Assembly (NCBI GenBank): GCA_905235315.1
Contig: CAJOLG010000042.1
Span: 1-12,303 of the forward strand
Source of the DNA: an uncultured Solobacterium sp.
Lineage (GTDB): Bacteria > Bacillota_I > Bacilli_A > Erysipelotrichales > Erysipelotrichaceae
Reading direction: 5' to 3'
Length of the DNA stretch: 12,303 bases
The notes under the pieces are model-generated. The model was not told where the DNA came from. It was given only the letters and a program-made list of their open reading frames with translations, and did not search any database. A program made the position numbers and the translations under genes. Numbering within the stretch: the stretch's first letter is position 1; each line of letters opens with the position of its first letter. Shown here piece after piece: positions 6,317-12,303 of the stretch.

Positions 6317-7183
6317 ATGGCGAAACGAAAGCGCCGGCCCAGGCTGCGGATCGGACGGCTGATCCTGGTGATTGCGGTGCTGGCGGCAGGAATCGGTATT
6401 TTTCTTTTTGCGGCATCCGCTGTCATCCATGCGGTGAGCGGGCTCTTTTCTTCTGCGCCGGCGGAGCCGGAAGAGATTGTAATCGAACCGACCCCGGATC
6501 CGATCTATAAACATGACTATGACTGGCAGTATGTCACCGAGGATGAGAACGGCTTTGCGCGGTATGAAGATGCGCAGTATACAACCCGCCTTGGCATCGA
6601 TGTTTCGCATTACCAGGGGAGTATCGACTGGAATGCCGTGAAGGAGGCGGGCATCGAATTCGCCTTTATCCGGGCCGGGTACCGGGGACATACGACCGGC
6701 GAGCTTCACGAGGATACCGGCTTTCGGGAAAACATGCGGCAGGCGCTGGATGCCGGAGTGGAAGTCGCGGTGTATTTTTTCTCCCAGGCCGACGGGAAGG
6801 AAGAAGCCGTCGAAGAGGCAGAGTATGTGATGGATCTGATCCGGGACTGCCCGGTCAATGTGATTGCGTATGACCTCGAAATCAACCCGGAAGGAAGACT
6901 TTCCAATACGACCCAGGATGCCAATACGGAGGCGGCGGAAGCCTTCTGCCGCACAATCGGAGAGCAGGGCTATACCCCGCTGGTCTACGGCAGTGTGAGT
7001 TTTCTCTGCACGGAAGTGCGCATGAGCCAGCTCCAGGATATCTGCCAGTTCTGGCTTGCCTGGTATGACGATAAAAAACCGCCGTTCCCCTATGCCTTTA
7101 CAATCTGGCAGTACTCCTGTTACGGAGAGGTGCCCGGCATTGAAACCGCGGTGGATATGAATCTTCTGTTTGTGAAAAAGTAA
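6317..7183 (+). CDS. Membrane-anchored GH25 lysozyme (N-acetylmuramidase)
   Basis: The 288-residue protein starts with a very basic stretch (MAKRKRRPRLR) and one transmembrane helix at about 14-36, then a proline/glutamate linker (48-65) and a GH25 catalytic domain from about 90 to the end. Family hallmarks are GIDVSHYQGSIDW (93-105, Asp95), FIRAGYRG (117-124), VYFFSQADG (152-160), IAYDLEIN with Asp186 and Glu188 (183-190), FWLAWYD (245-251), WQYSCYG (264-270) and VDMN (279-282). GH25 enzymes cut the beta-1,4 bond between MurNAc and GlcNAc in peptidoglycan. I see no signal peptidase site after the helix, so the enzyme probably stays tethered outside the membrane and acts in wall turnover. There is no separate wall-binding domain. 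It is divergent from the operon, and its stop lies 3 bases from that of the convergent yigZ-like gene. Confidence 0.92.
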   Translation: MAKRKRRPRLRIGRLILVIAVLAAGIGIFLFAASAVIHAVSGLFSSAPAEPEEIVIEPTPDPIYKHDYDWQYVTEDENGFARYEDAQYTTRLGIDVSHYQGSIDWNAVKEAGIEFAFIRAGYRGHTTGELHEDTGFRENMRQALDAGVEVAVYFFSQADGKEEAVEEAEYVMDLIRDCPVNVIAYDLEINPEGRLSNTTQDANTEAAEAFCRTIGEQGYTPLVYGSVSFLCTEVRMSQLQDICQFWLAWYDDKKPPFPYAFTIWQYSCYGEVPGIETAVDMNLLFVKK

Positions 7184-7186
7184 CGG

Positions 7187-7789
7187 TCAGACGTCGGTTT
7201 CGCGCAGTTCCTTCCGCAGTTCCTTTGCGGTGACAGCGCCTTTGGATAGATTCTGAATCTGATCCGGTACGGACGGATCGTCCGAAGCGAAGATACAGGT
7301 GACATTTTCTTCATAGAAAAAATCAATGATTTCCTGTTCCCGGCGGAGCCATCCTTCCATGACGCCGGAGAGAGAATACGGATAGGTGACGGAATAAACC
7401 GTCACTTCTTTGTCTTCCACCTTCGGGCTGTCCTTCAGTAACTCCAGGGTGCACCCCCCGTACGCCCGCGCAAGGCCTCCGGTTCCGAGTTTGATTCCGC
7501 CGAAGTAGCGCACCACCGCTGCACAGGTATCGGTAAGCCCGGCATGGCGGATTGCCTCAAGAATCGGGACACCTGCCGTTCCGGCCGGCTCCCCGTTGTC
7601 GGAAGAACGCTGGATATCCCGGTCACTCAGAACATACGCGGTGCATACATGCGTGCTGTCGGGAAACTCCTTCCGGATTTCCGCAATAAACGCCCGCGCT
7701 TCCGCTTCGGTTTTTACCGGCCGGGCGCAGGTGATAAAGCGGGATTTGTTTATAACCGTCTCGGAACGGACGGTATGTTTCAGTCTCAT
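7187..7789 (-). CDS. yigZ: YigZ/IMPACT family protein
   Basis: The 200-residue length is typical of bacterial YigZ/YvyE proteins. The N-terminal IMPACT (UPF0029) domain shows KSRFIT (15-20), THVCTAYVL (46-54), RSSDNGEPAGTAG (61-73) and the hallmark VVRYFGGIKLGTGGLARAY (92-110). A smaller DUF1949-type domain occupies about 130-195. The eukaryotic relative IMPACT regulates the eIF2alpha kinase GCN2; the bacterial role is unsettled, so no reaction is assigned. The start is fixed by the family N-terminus and lies 6 bases after an extended -10 (TGA-TACAAT), suggesting a leaderless transcript. The gene converges on the lysozyme gene with no room for a terminator between the two stops. Confidence 0.92.
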   Translation of the reverse strand: MRLKHTVRSETVINKSRFITCARPVKTEAEARAFIAEIRKEFPDSTHVCTAYVLSDRDIQRSSDNGEPAGTAGVPILEAIRHAGLTDTCAAVVRYFGGIKLGTGGLARAYGGCTLELLKDSPKVEDKEVTVYSVTYPYSLSGVMEGWLRREQEIIDFFYEENVTCIFASDDPSVPDQIQNLSKGAVTAKELRKELRETDV

Positions 7790-7804
7790 AAGCCGATTGT
7801 ATCA
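7790..7804 (-). promoter_or_regulatory. Extended -10 promoter of yigZ-like gene, leaderless
   Basis: Read on the - strand, TGA-TACAAT (7804-7796) is followed by the 6 bases CGGCTT and the ATG at 7789. There is no Shine-Dalgarno, and no good -35 at the expected position. The layout is identical to that of the GH25 and NAD kinase genes. Confidence 0.6.
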
Positions 7805-7849
7805 GAAATGGAAAGCGCATGACTTCCGGCGCTTAATAAATAATCACCG

Positions 7850-7864
7850 TGGTATACTGTTCGT
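7850..7864 (+). promoter_or_regulatory. Extended -10 promoter of the NAD kinase gene, leaderless
   Basis: TGG-TATACT (7850-7858) is followed by 6 bases (GTTCGT) and the ATG at 7865. The upstream sequence is A/T-rich (TTAATAAATAATC at 7833-7845) without a clear -35, and no Shine-Dalgarno exists. It is divergent from the yigZ promoter, the two -10 elements being about 50 bases apart. Confidence 0.6.
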
Positions 7865-8638
7865 ATGCCAACCTACGCAGTCATCAGCCGGCCGGATCCG
7901 GTTTCCTGTCATCTGAAAGAACGTCTGGAAAAGATCCTGGCGGCGCAGGGATATACCAGGGATGAACAGATTCCCGAGACCGTGCTTGTCATCGGCGGTG
8001 ACGGGACCTTTATTTATGCCGTGCATAAATACATCGAAGTTCTGGACCGCGTCCGCTTCTTCGGCATCCATACCGGGACTCTCGGCTTTTATACGGATTA
8101 CCGGGATACCGACTTTGAAGAATTCACGGCCGATTTTGTGCAGGGCAAAGTGCAGGAGTTTTCCTACCCGATTCTGGAAGGAAAGACCGAGCACGAAACC
8201 TTCTACGGCATCAATGAGATCCGGGTGGAGAACGCGGTGCGCACCCAGGAGATGAAGGTCTATCTGAACAACGTTCTGTTTGAGGTCTACCGGGGCACAG
8301 GCATGTGCGTATCCACGCAGCTCGGCTCCACGGCATACAACCGCTCGGTCGGCGGGGCAGTCATTCAGGAAGGGCTGTCGCTCATCCAGATGACCGAGAT
8401 CGCCGGCATCCATCACAGTAAATACCGTTCGCTGAACTCCCCGTTCGTCATGGACGGCGCAACGGAGATCGCCTTTACGACATCAAGTTTTGCGGGGGCG
8501 ATGCTGGGGGCGGACAACGAAGTGGTTCCGCTCGACAATGTGAAGCGGATCGAAATCTCTGTCTCGAAGGATAAATGCGTACGCATGTTAAAGGGACGGG
8601 ATGTATACTATTTTGACCGGCTCCAGAGTCTGTTTTAG
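7865..8638 (+). CDS. nadK: NAD kinase
   Basis: The 257-residue protein matches the short Firmicutes type of NAD kinase, which uses ATP (or polyphosphate in some members) to phosphorylate NAD to NADP in the cytosol. The signature GGDGT is at residues 44-48 with catalytic Asp46, followed by GIHTGTLGF (67-75), the NE pair Asn117-Glu118 and the glycine-rich segment TGMCVSTQLGSTAYNRSVGG (145-164) that lines the NAD site. RSLNSPFV near residue 195 is also family-typical. The start agrees with the family N-terminus (MPTYAVISRPDP). It is the first gene of a two-gene unit with the PTS-like protein, 15 bases downstream. Nothing looks broken. Confidence 0.95.
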   Translation: MPTYAVISRPDPVSCHLKERLEKILAAQGYTRDEQIPETVLVIGGDGTFIYAVHKYIEVLDRVRFFGIHTGTLGFYTDYRDTDFEEFTADFVQGKVQEFSYPILEGKTEHETFYGINEIRVENAVRTQEMKVYLNNVLFEVYRGTGMCVSTQLGSTAYNRSVGGAVIQEGLSLIQMTEIAGIHHSKYRSLNSPFVMDGATEIAFTTSSFAGAMLGADNEVVPLDNVKRIEISVSKDKCVRMLKGRDVYYFDRLQSLF

Positions 8639-8653
8639 GAAGTAGAGAGAGTT

Positions 8654-10204
8654 ATGCGCAATTATCGTTCACTTTATGAAATCCTGCTGTTTCCCATCAG
8701 TGTGCTGTACTTCGCGGTTTTTCTGCTGGGGCTCGGAAATATCCTTACGAATGAAACCTTTTCGTACATCATAAACATCCACAACGACTTTATTCTGCTC
8801 GCCGCAGAATGCATGACCCGTATCGGTTCCTTCCTGATCATGCAGTTTCCGCTGATCTTCCTGTTCCGTCTTTCCGCCCGCAAAGCCGGCAGCGCAACCA
8901 CCATCATCTCTGCGTTCTCCGGTTATATTGCATATCTTGTCGTTACGATGTGCTTCGGCGATCCGGATCTTCCGGCTTCGGCGTATTCATCGATTCTCGG
9001 CCTTTCGATGACGACCGCCGGCAGCGCCACGGTGCGCAGCGGTGTGCATTACCCGCTTCAGACCGGTATTGTCGCAACAGCGATTGTGGCCGTCATCACT
9101 TTGTCCAGCTATAACAGCTCCCGCACAAGGAGTGAGTACAGTTTCTTCTCCTTCATCTCGCGGGATACCTGGTGTGTGATCCGCACGGTCGTGCTCTGTT
9201 CTGTGGCGGGGGTCGCAGTAGCGATTGTTTGGCCGTATGTGGTTCGCGCCGTCATGACGGCGGTCGATTATATCGGCCGCGATACGACCAACCCGATGAA
9301 TCTGATCCTGTACGGCATGCTTGAGCGCTTCATGAGTGTGCTGAATCTCGGGACGATGATCCGCTCGCCGTTCTGGTACGGTTCAGGCGGAGGCACCTGG
9401 ATCTCCATGGCCGGTGCGAATATCGCCGGCGATGTCAATATCTGGACGGCCCAGTATGAGGCATCTTCCCTCACCGGCATGACCGGCCGGTTTATCACTC
9501 CGTACTATGTCATAAACATGTTTGCGGTGCCGGCTCTTCTGCTTGCCTTCCAGTCTCTGCAGACCGACAAGCTGGAACGCCGCCGCCTGCGGATGTTCTA
9601 TGTGACGGTTGCGCTGATTTCCATCTTTACCGGTTCGTTACTGCCGCTTGAGATCACGCTGCTCCTGCTGTGCCCGCTGCTGTACCTCTTCCATATTGGC
9701 TATATGGGAATCCTGTACGGCGTGCTTCATGCCATGAAGATCTATCTCGGGTACAGTTACCGCGGCACCGCCACGGTTACCGCAATGCCGGGCACCATAC
9801 TGGAATACTTCGGCTACTTCCAGAATGCGTCCATGCGCAGCACTCTTCTGCAGATTGCGGCTGTCGGGGCAGTTTCCTTTGTGATCTACTTCCTGATGAC
9901 CCGGCTGTATTTCCGCCGGCTGGCGCTGGATCTCTTCCACACCGGCTACAAGGATGAGGTGATCAAGGGGACGATCGAAGCGATCGGCGGAATTGAGAAC
10001 ATCAAGATGATCCACTCCGGTATTGAGCGGCTTACCATCAGTGTGTACAATGCGGACCTGCTCAATGTGGAAAAGCTCCGCTCGCTCGGGGCGGTGCGGG
10101 TCATGGAGACCAAAGCCGGATACGCAATCGGCTACGGCGCCCGCTCCACAATGATACGCATCGGAATCACCGACTATCTCAAACAGTCGGTACGAAGCGT
10201 CTGA
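8654..10204 (+). CDS. PTS EIIC-EIIB-like membrane protein, catalytic residues missing
   Basis: The 516-residue protein has many hydrophobic helices from residue 10 to about 420, resembling the EIIC permease of the glucose/maltose PTS family, and a C-terminal EIIB-like domain (about 432-512). That domain begins TIEAIGGIENIKMI and has LRSLGAVRVM and GYGARS, as EIIB does. Three signatures are degenerate. The EIIB phosphocysteine of C-x-T-R-L is Gly456 (SGIERL). The EIIC sugar-site motif TG-x-TEP-x-EF reads TGSLLPLEI (326-334), without the TEP glutamate. The GLHHPFW-type segment reads MIRSPFW (235-241). No EIIA is present. Phosphoryl transfer through this protein is therefore unlikely; a regulatory, sensing or plain transport role is open. 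The ATG follows a purine-rich AGGAAGTAGAGAGAG stretch, and a terminator closes the unit. Confidence 0.8.
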   Translation: MRNYRSLYEILLFPISVLYFAVFLLGLGNILTNETFSYIINIHNDFILLAAECMTRIGSFLIMQFPLIFLFRLSARKAGSATTIISAFSGYIAYLVVTMCFGDPDLPASAYSSILGLSMTTAGSATVRSGVHYPLQTGIVATAIVAVITLSSYNSSRTRSEYSFFSFISRDTWCVIRTVVLCSVAGVAVAIVWPYVVRAVMTAVDYIGRDTTNPMNLILYGMLERFMSVLNLGTMIRSPFWYGSGGGTWISMAGANIAGDVNIWTAQYEASSLTGMTGRFITPYYVINMFAVPALLLAFQSLQTDKLERRRLRMFYVTVALISIFTGSLLPLEITLLLLCPLLYLFHIGYMGILYGVLHAMKIYLGYSYRGTATVTAMPGTILEYFGYFQNASMRSTLLQIAAVGAVSFVIYFLMTRLYFRRLALDLFHTGYKDEVIKGTIEAIGGIENIKMIHSGIERLTISVYNADLLNVEKLRSLGAVRVMETKAGYAIGYGARSTMIRIGITDYLKQSVRSV

Positions 10205-10220
10205 TCCAATCCAAACAGTG

Positions 10221-10248
10221 AGCCTTCCTGCAGGGGGAGGCTTTTTTT
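10221..10248 (+). terminator. Intrinsic terminator of the nadK-PTS unit
   Basis: AGCCTTCC (10221-10228) pairs with GGGAGGCT (10235-10242), with one G-T wobble, around a 6-base loop. The stem runs directly into seven T residues (10242-10248), 16 bases after the stop of the PTS-like gene. Confidence 0.9.
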
Positions 10249-10286
10249 CTGCCGGGAAACCAACATATTCCCATCCCGGCAAACCG

Positions 10287-10314
10287 TTGTAAAAACGCAC
10301 AACCATAGTAAAAT
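10287..10314 (+). promoter_or_regulatory. Candidate promoter of the HTH gene
   Basis: TTGTAA (10287-10292) and TAAAAT (10309-10314) are spaced by 16 bases. The start would fall near 10321, giving a leader of about 20 bases with AGGGG (10323-10327), a T7 run and then the ATG at 10341. Unlike the leaderless genes, this one therefore has a short leader, though its Shine-Dalgarno spacing of about 13 bases is long. Confidence 0.5.
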
Positions 10315-10340
10315 ATGGGCATAGGGGTATTTTTTTCATT

Positions 10341-10907
10341 ATGACAAACCGACTTCCCGAAAAACTTACAGCGCTTCGAAAGCACTTTGGCTATTCGCAG
10401 GGCGACATGGCGGAGAAACTGATGGTTCCCGTTGCGGAATACATGAACTGGGAGAACGGCAATTCCATCTGCCGCATTGACCAGCTCCGCAGACTTGCGA
10501 AGATTTACCGTGTGCCGATCGAAGACCTTGCGGATAATACAAGAACCGTAACACTGCCGCGGCTGGATGAAGATGACGACAGCGTGCAGATTTCCTTTAC
10601 CGGTACGTCAGCATCGTCGGATATTCTTCAGACCCTTGGCGAAGAGCCGGTCTCCGAAGAGGAGGCGGCGGATTTCACCGATAATCTGATTGCGAAGTCT
10701 TCCGTGACACCGAACAATGAACCGGACTATGCGGATGATACGATCCTTCTCCCGGAGACAACGGTGAATGAGATCACCGATGATCCGGAAGAAGACTATG
10801 AAGAGACTATGAAGATGAGGAAGAGGAGTATGAACCGGAACCTCCTGCACGGAAAGCACCGCAGCGGAAACCGCAGAGCCGCAAGGGCTTTGACGCAGGT
10901 TCATTGA
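10341..10907 (+). CDS. XRE-family HTH protein, N-terminal part of a frameshifted gene
   Basis: Residues 5-65 form a Cro/C1-type helix-turn-helix (KLTALRKHFGYSQGDMAEKL, then LRRLAKIYRVPIEDL), expected to bind DNA in the cytoplasm. Residues 70-155 are a strongly acidic, low-complexity linker. The frame as given stops at 10907, but from about residue 155 the translation turns into basic, unnatural sequence (MKMRKRSMNRN). The -1 frame instead continues the acidic linker and then a membrane helix and external domains. The true protein is most likely one polypeptide running from 10341 past the window end, broken here by a missing base near 10803. If the shift is real, the cell makes a 188-residue soluble HTH protein with an aberrant tail. 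Target genes are unknown; it has its own promoter and follows the PTS-unit terminator. Confidence 0.75.
   Translation: MTNRLPEKLTALRKHFGYSQGDMAEKLMVPVAEYMNWENGNSICRIDQLRRLAKIYRVPIEDLADNTRTVTLPRLDEDDDSVQISFTGTSASSDILQTLGEEPVSEEEAADFTDNLIAKSSVTPNNEPDYADDTILLPETTVNEITDDPEEDYEETMKMRKRSMNRNLLHGKHRSGNRRAARALTQVH
10791..10813 (+). repeat. Imperfect 12-bp tandem repeat at the frameshift
   Basis: GAAGACTATGAA (10791-10802) is followed by GAGACTATGAA (10803-10813), the same unit lacking one A. Restoring that A makes the linker read EEDYEEDYEDEEEEYEPEPP in one frame. The upstream frame and the downstream frame meet exactly here, because the downstream frame has a stop at 10799-10801 and cannot begin earlier. 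Confidence 0.75.
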
Positions 10908-12303
10908 CGGAGAAGATCAGCCCCAAAACGCTTCTGACTGTCGGGATTGCGGTTGCTGCACTGGTGCTGGTGATTGCCGGCATCAATCTGATCCGCGGCA
11001 GAGGAAACTCGACAAAAGTAGCGCTTTCCGACAACAACCGCCTTGCGCTCGGTTCTACCTTCTCCATGTATCTGCCTTCCGAGGGCACGCTTGTCACGGC
11101 AGGCCAGAATATCCCGGCGCTTGAAAGCGACGGCCTGGTACAGGTATCAGCCGGCCCCAACTGGGCAATGGGCCTGAAGAATGACGGCACGGTGGTGTGC
11201 ACCGGTGCCCAGAATGCCTGCAAGGTCGAAGACTGGAGCGATATCGTTATGATCGCGGCCGGAGAAAACCACAGTGTCGGTCTCAGGAAAGACGGTACGG
11301 TGGAATGCAACGGAAGCTCCGGTGCCTGCGATGTCAATGACTGGAAAGATGTCACGGCCGTTTATGCGGGCAACGAGATCACCATCGGTATCACCGATAC
11401 CGGCACAGCGCTCGTATCCGGAAACTTCTCGTCCATTGACCGGATCCGTGCGTTGACCGGTGTGAAATCCGCTGCGGTCGGAAACAACCAGATCGCGGTT
11501 GTAAGCCAGGACGGAACCGTGAGCTGCTATGCGGTAAGCGCGGGCTCCACCAGTAATACCGCTTCCTGGACCGGTGTGTCGCAGGCAGCGGTAGGCGGCA
11601 GCTTTGCGGCAGGGCTCGCCAATAACAGAGTCAGTATCGCATCGAGCGATGAATCCATGGTGAAGACCGTTGAGGAGTGGGGCACGATTCAGTACATCGC
11701 CGCCAGAAACAACACCCTCATCGCAGTCAATGCCAAGGGCACGGTCATCGGCGCCGGAGACAACACGATGGGTGTATACAATGCCAACGATGCCGATCCG
11801 GAAGAGACGGATGATCCTTCCGATGAAGACGGCGAGAAACTGAAACAGGTATCCAATGTCAAATACACCGTTACTTCCGCCAACCTCCAGATCTCCTGGG
11901 ACAAGGTGACAAACGCGGACTACTATACGGTAAAGATCAGCACCGTTCCCGAAACGTCACTCAAGACCGAGAAGCCGAACGCTTCGATCTCGACGGACAA
12001 GCTGAAGAGCGGCAGTTCGTATGTAATTACGATCGTCGCCTGCGCGAAGGATGAGGAGAAACACAAGAATTCCGATCCGCTGATCGTGAACTATCAGTTC
12101 GAGGCCAACCTGACCAAGCTTTCCCAGCCTTCGGGCATCAGTGTCAGTCAGGACGGCACGAAGCTCAACATCAGCTGGAATCCGGTCAATAATGCGGCGC
12201 GTTATGAGGTGACGATCGAAGATGTTTCCCAGAGCGTTGCCGGAACCGGCGTCAGTTTCGATGTGAACGGCTGGCCTTCCAAAGACTTCACGGTTTATAT
12301 CAC
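10802..12303 (+). CDS. Membrane helix, RCC1-like repeats and FN3 domains; C-terminal part of the frameshifted HTH gene, 3' partial
   Basis: This frame is open from 10802 to the window end without a stop. Numbered as one fused protein, residues 156-169 continue the acidic linker and 170-184 are basic (RKAPQRKPQSRKG). A single transmembrane helix lies at about 197-218 (TLLTVGIAVAALVLVIAGIN). The basic flank puts the HTH inside and the rest outside. Residues 240-480 hold RCC1-like units, seen as W-x-D-I/V-x-x-x-A-A-G and GL-x-x-DGTV repeats (VSAGPNWAMGLKNDGTV, IAAGENHSVGLRKDGTV). Two fibronectin III-like domains follow at about 502-585 (LQISWDKVTNADYYTVKI) and from about 588 (LNISWNPVNNAARYEVTI), the second cut by the window. 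No good independent start with Shine-Dalgarno is visible, which supports fusion to the HTH part. The role is unknown; a membrane-bound transcription regulator or a RodZ-like scaffold are possibilities. Confidence 0.72.

Noticed and set aside
6280..6426. An N-terminal extension of the HAD protein, giving 290 residues.
   Set aside because: It overlaps the lysozyme gene and the divergent promoter, has basic low-quality sequence, and the HAD domain starts normally at the ATG at 6279.
7844..9800. - strand open frames opposite nadK and the PTS-like gene (for example 7844-8416 and 9638-10339).
   Set aside because: They are shadows of strongly supported + strand genes and match no family I recognise.
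10800..10810. Programmed -1 ribosomal frameshift in the HTH gene.
   Set aside because: There is no X-XXY-YYZ slippery heptamer; the missing A within a tandem repeat explains the change of frame more simply.
10807..11355. A 182-codon - strand open frame opposite the HTH-membrane gene.
   Set aside because: The opposite strand carries clear linker, membrane helix and RCC1 motifs; the - strand translation is serine/proline-rich without recognisable features.

Overview
The window reads as chromosomal DNA of a low-copy-repeat, Gram-positive-type bacterium of the Bacillota. The protein repertoire fits (MucBP/DUF11 surface protein, membrane-anchored GH25 lysozyme, short Firmicutes-type NAD kinase, glucose-family PTS permease fold). 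I lean towards an Erysipelotrichaceae-like gut or oral lineage with GC clearly above 50 %, but the family assignment is inference. I see no tRNA, rRNA, CRISPR array, transposase, phage gene or origin.

Layout. (1) 1-2054, + strand: the 3' part of a large secreted repeat protein, cut by the window start, closed by a hairpin that can terminate both strands. (2) 2055-2369: a probable 41-codon gene on the - strand with its own promoter and terminator. (3) 2370-6279, - strand: a five-gene operon with overlapping or nearly touching genes, transcribed as HAD-family hydrolase, DUF4230 membrane protein, nucleosidase/phosphorylase-fold enzyme, SPL-family radical SAM protein, SDR oxidoreductase, then a terminator. 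(4) 6317-7183, +: membrane-anchored GH25 lysozyme, divergent from the operon. (5) 7187-7789, -: YigZ/IMPACT protein, ending 3 bases from the lysozyme stop. (6) 7865-10204, +: NAD kinase followed 15 bases later by a PTS EIIC-EIIB-like membrane protein, then a terminator. (7) 10341 to the window end, +: an XRE-type HTH protein with an acidic linker, one membrane helix, RCC1-like repeats and fibronectin III domains. It is split by a one-base frameshift near 10803.

Three themes stand out. First, three genes (6317, 7789, 7865) share one start architecture: an extended -10 (TGN plus a TATAAT-like hexamer), exactly 6 bases, then ATG, with no Shine-Dalgarno. This predicts leaderless mRNAs, whereas genes inside the operons carry good Shine-Dalgarno sites. 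Second, two enzyme-family proteins appear to lack hallmark catalytic residues. The PTS-like protein lacks the EIIB phosphocysteine and the EIIC TEP glutamate, and the SPL-like radical SAM protein has Tyr where spore photoproduct lyase has its hydrogen-donor Cys. Third, the HTH-membrane-RCC1-FN3 protein looks like a membrane-spanning regulator or structural protein with a cytoplasmic DNA-binding head and an external beta-rich body.

The operon's radical SAM and nucleosidase-fold genes overlap by 17 bases. That may link 5'-deoxyadenosine or modified-nucleoside turnover to the radical SAM reaction, but this is a hypothesis only.
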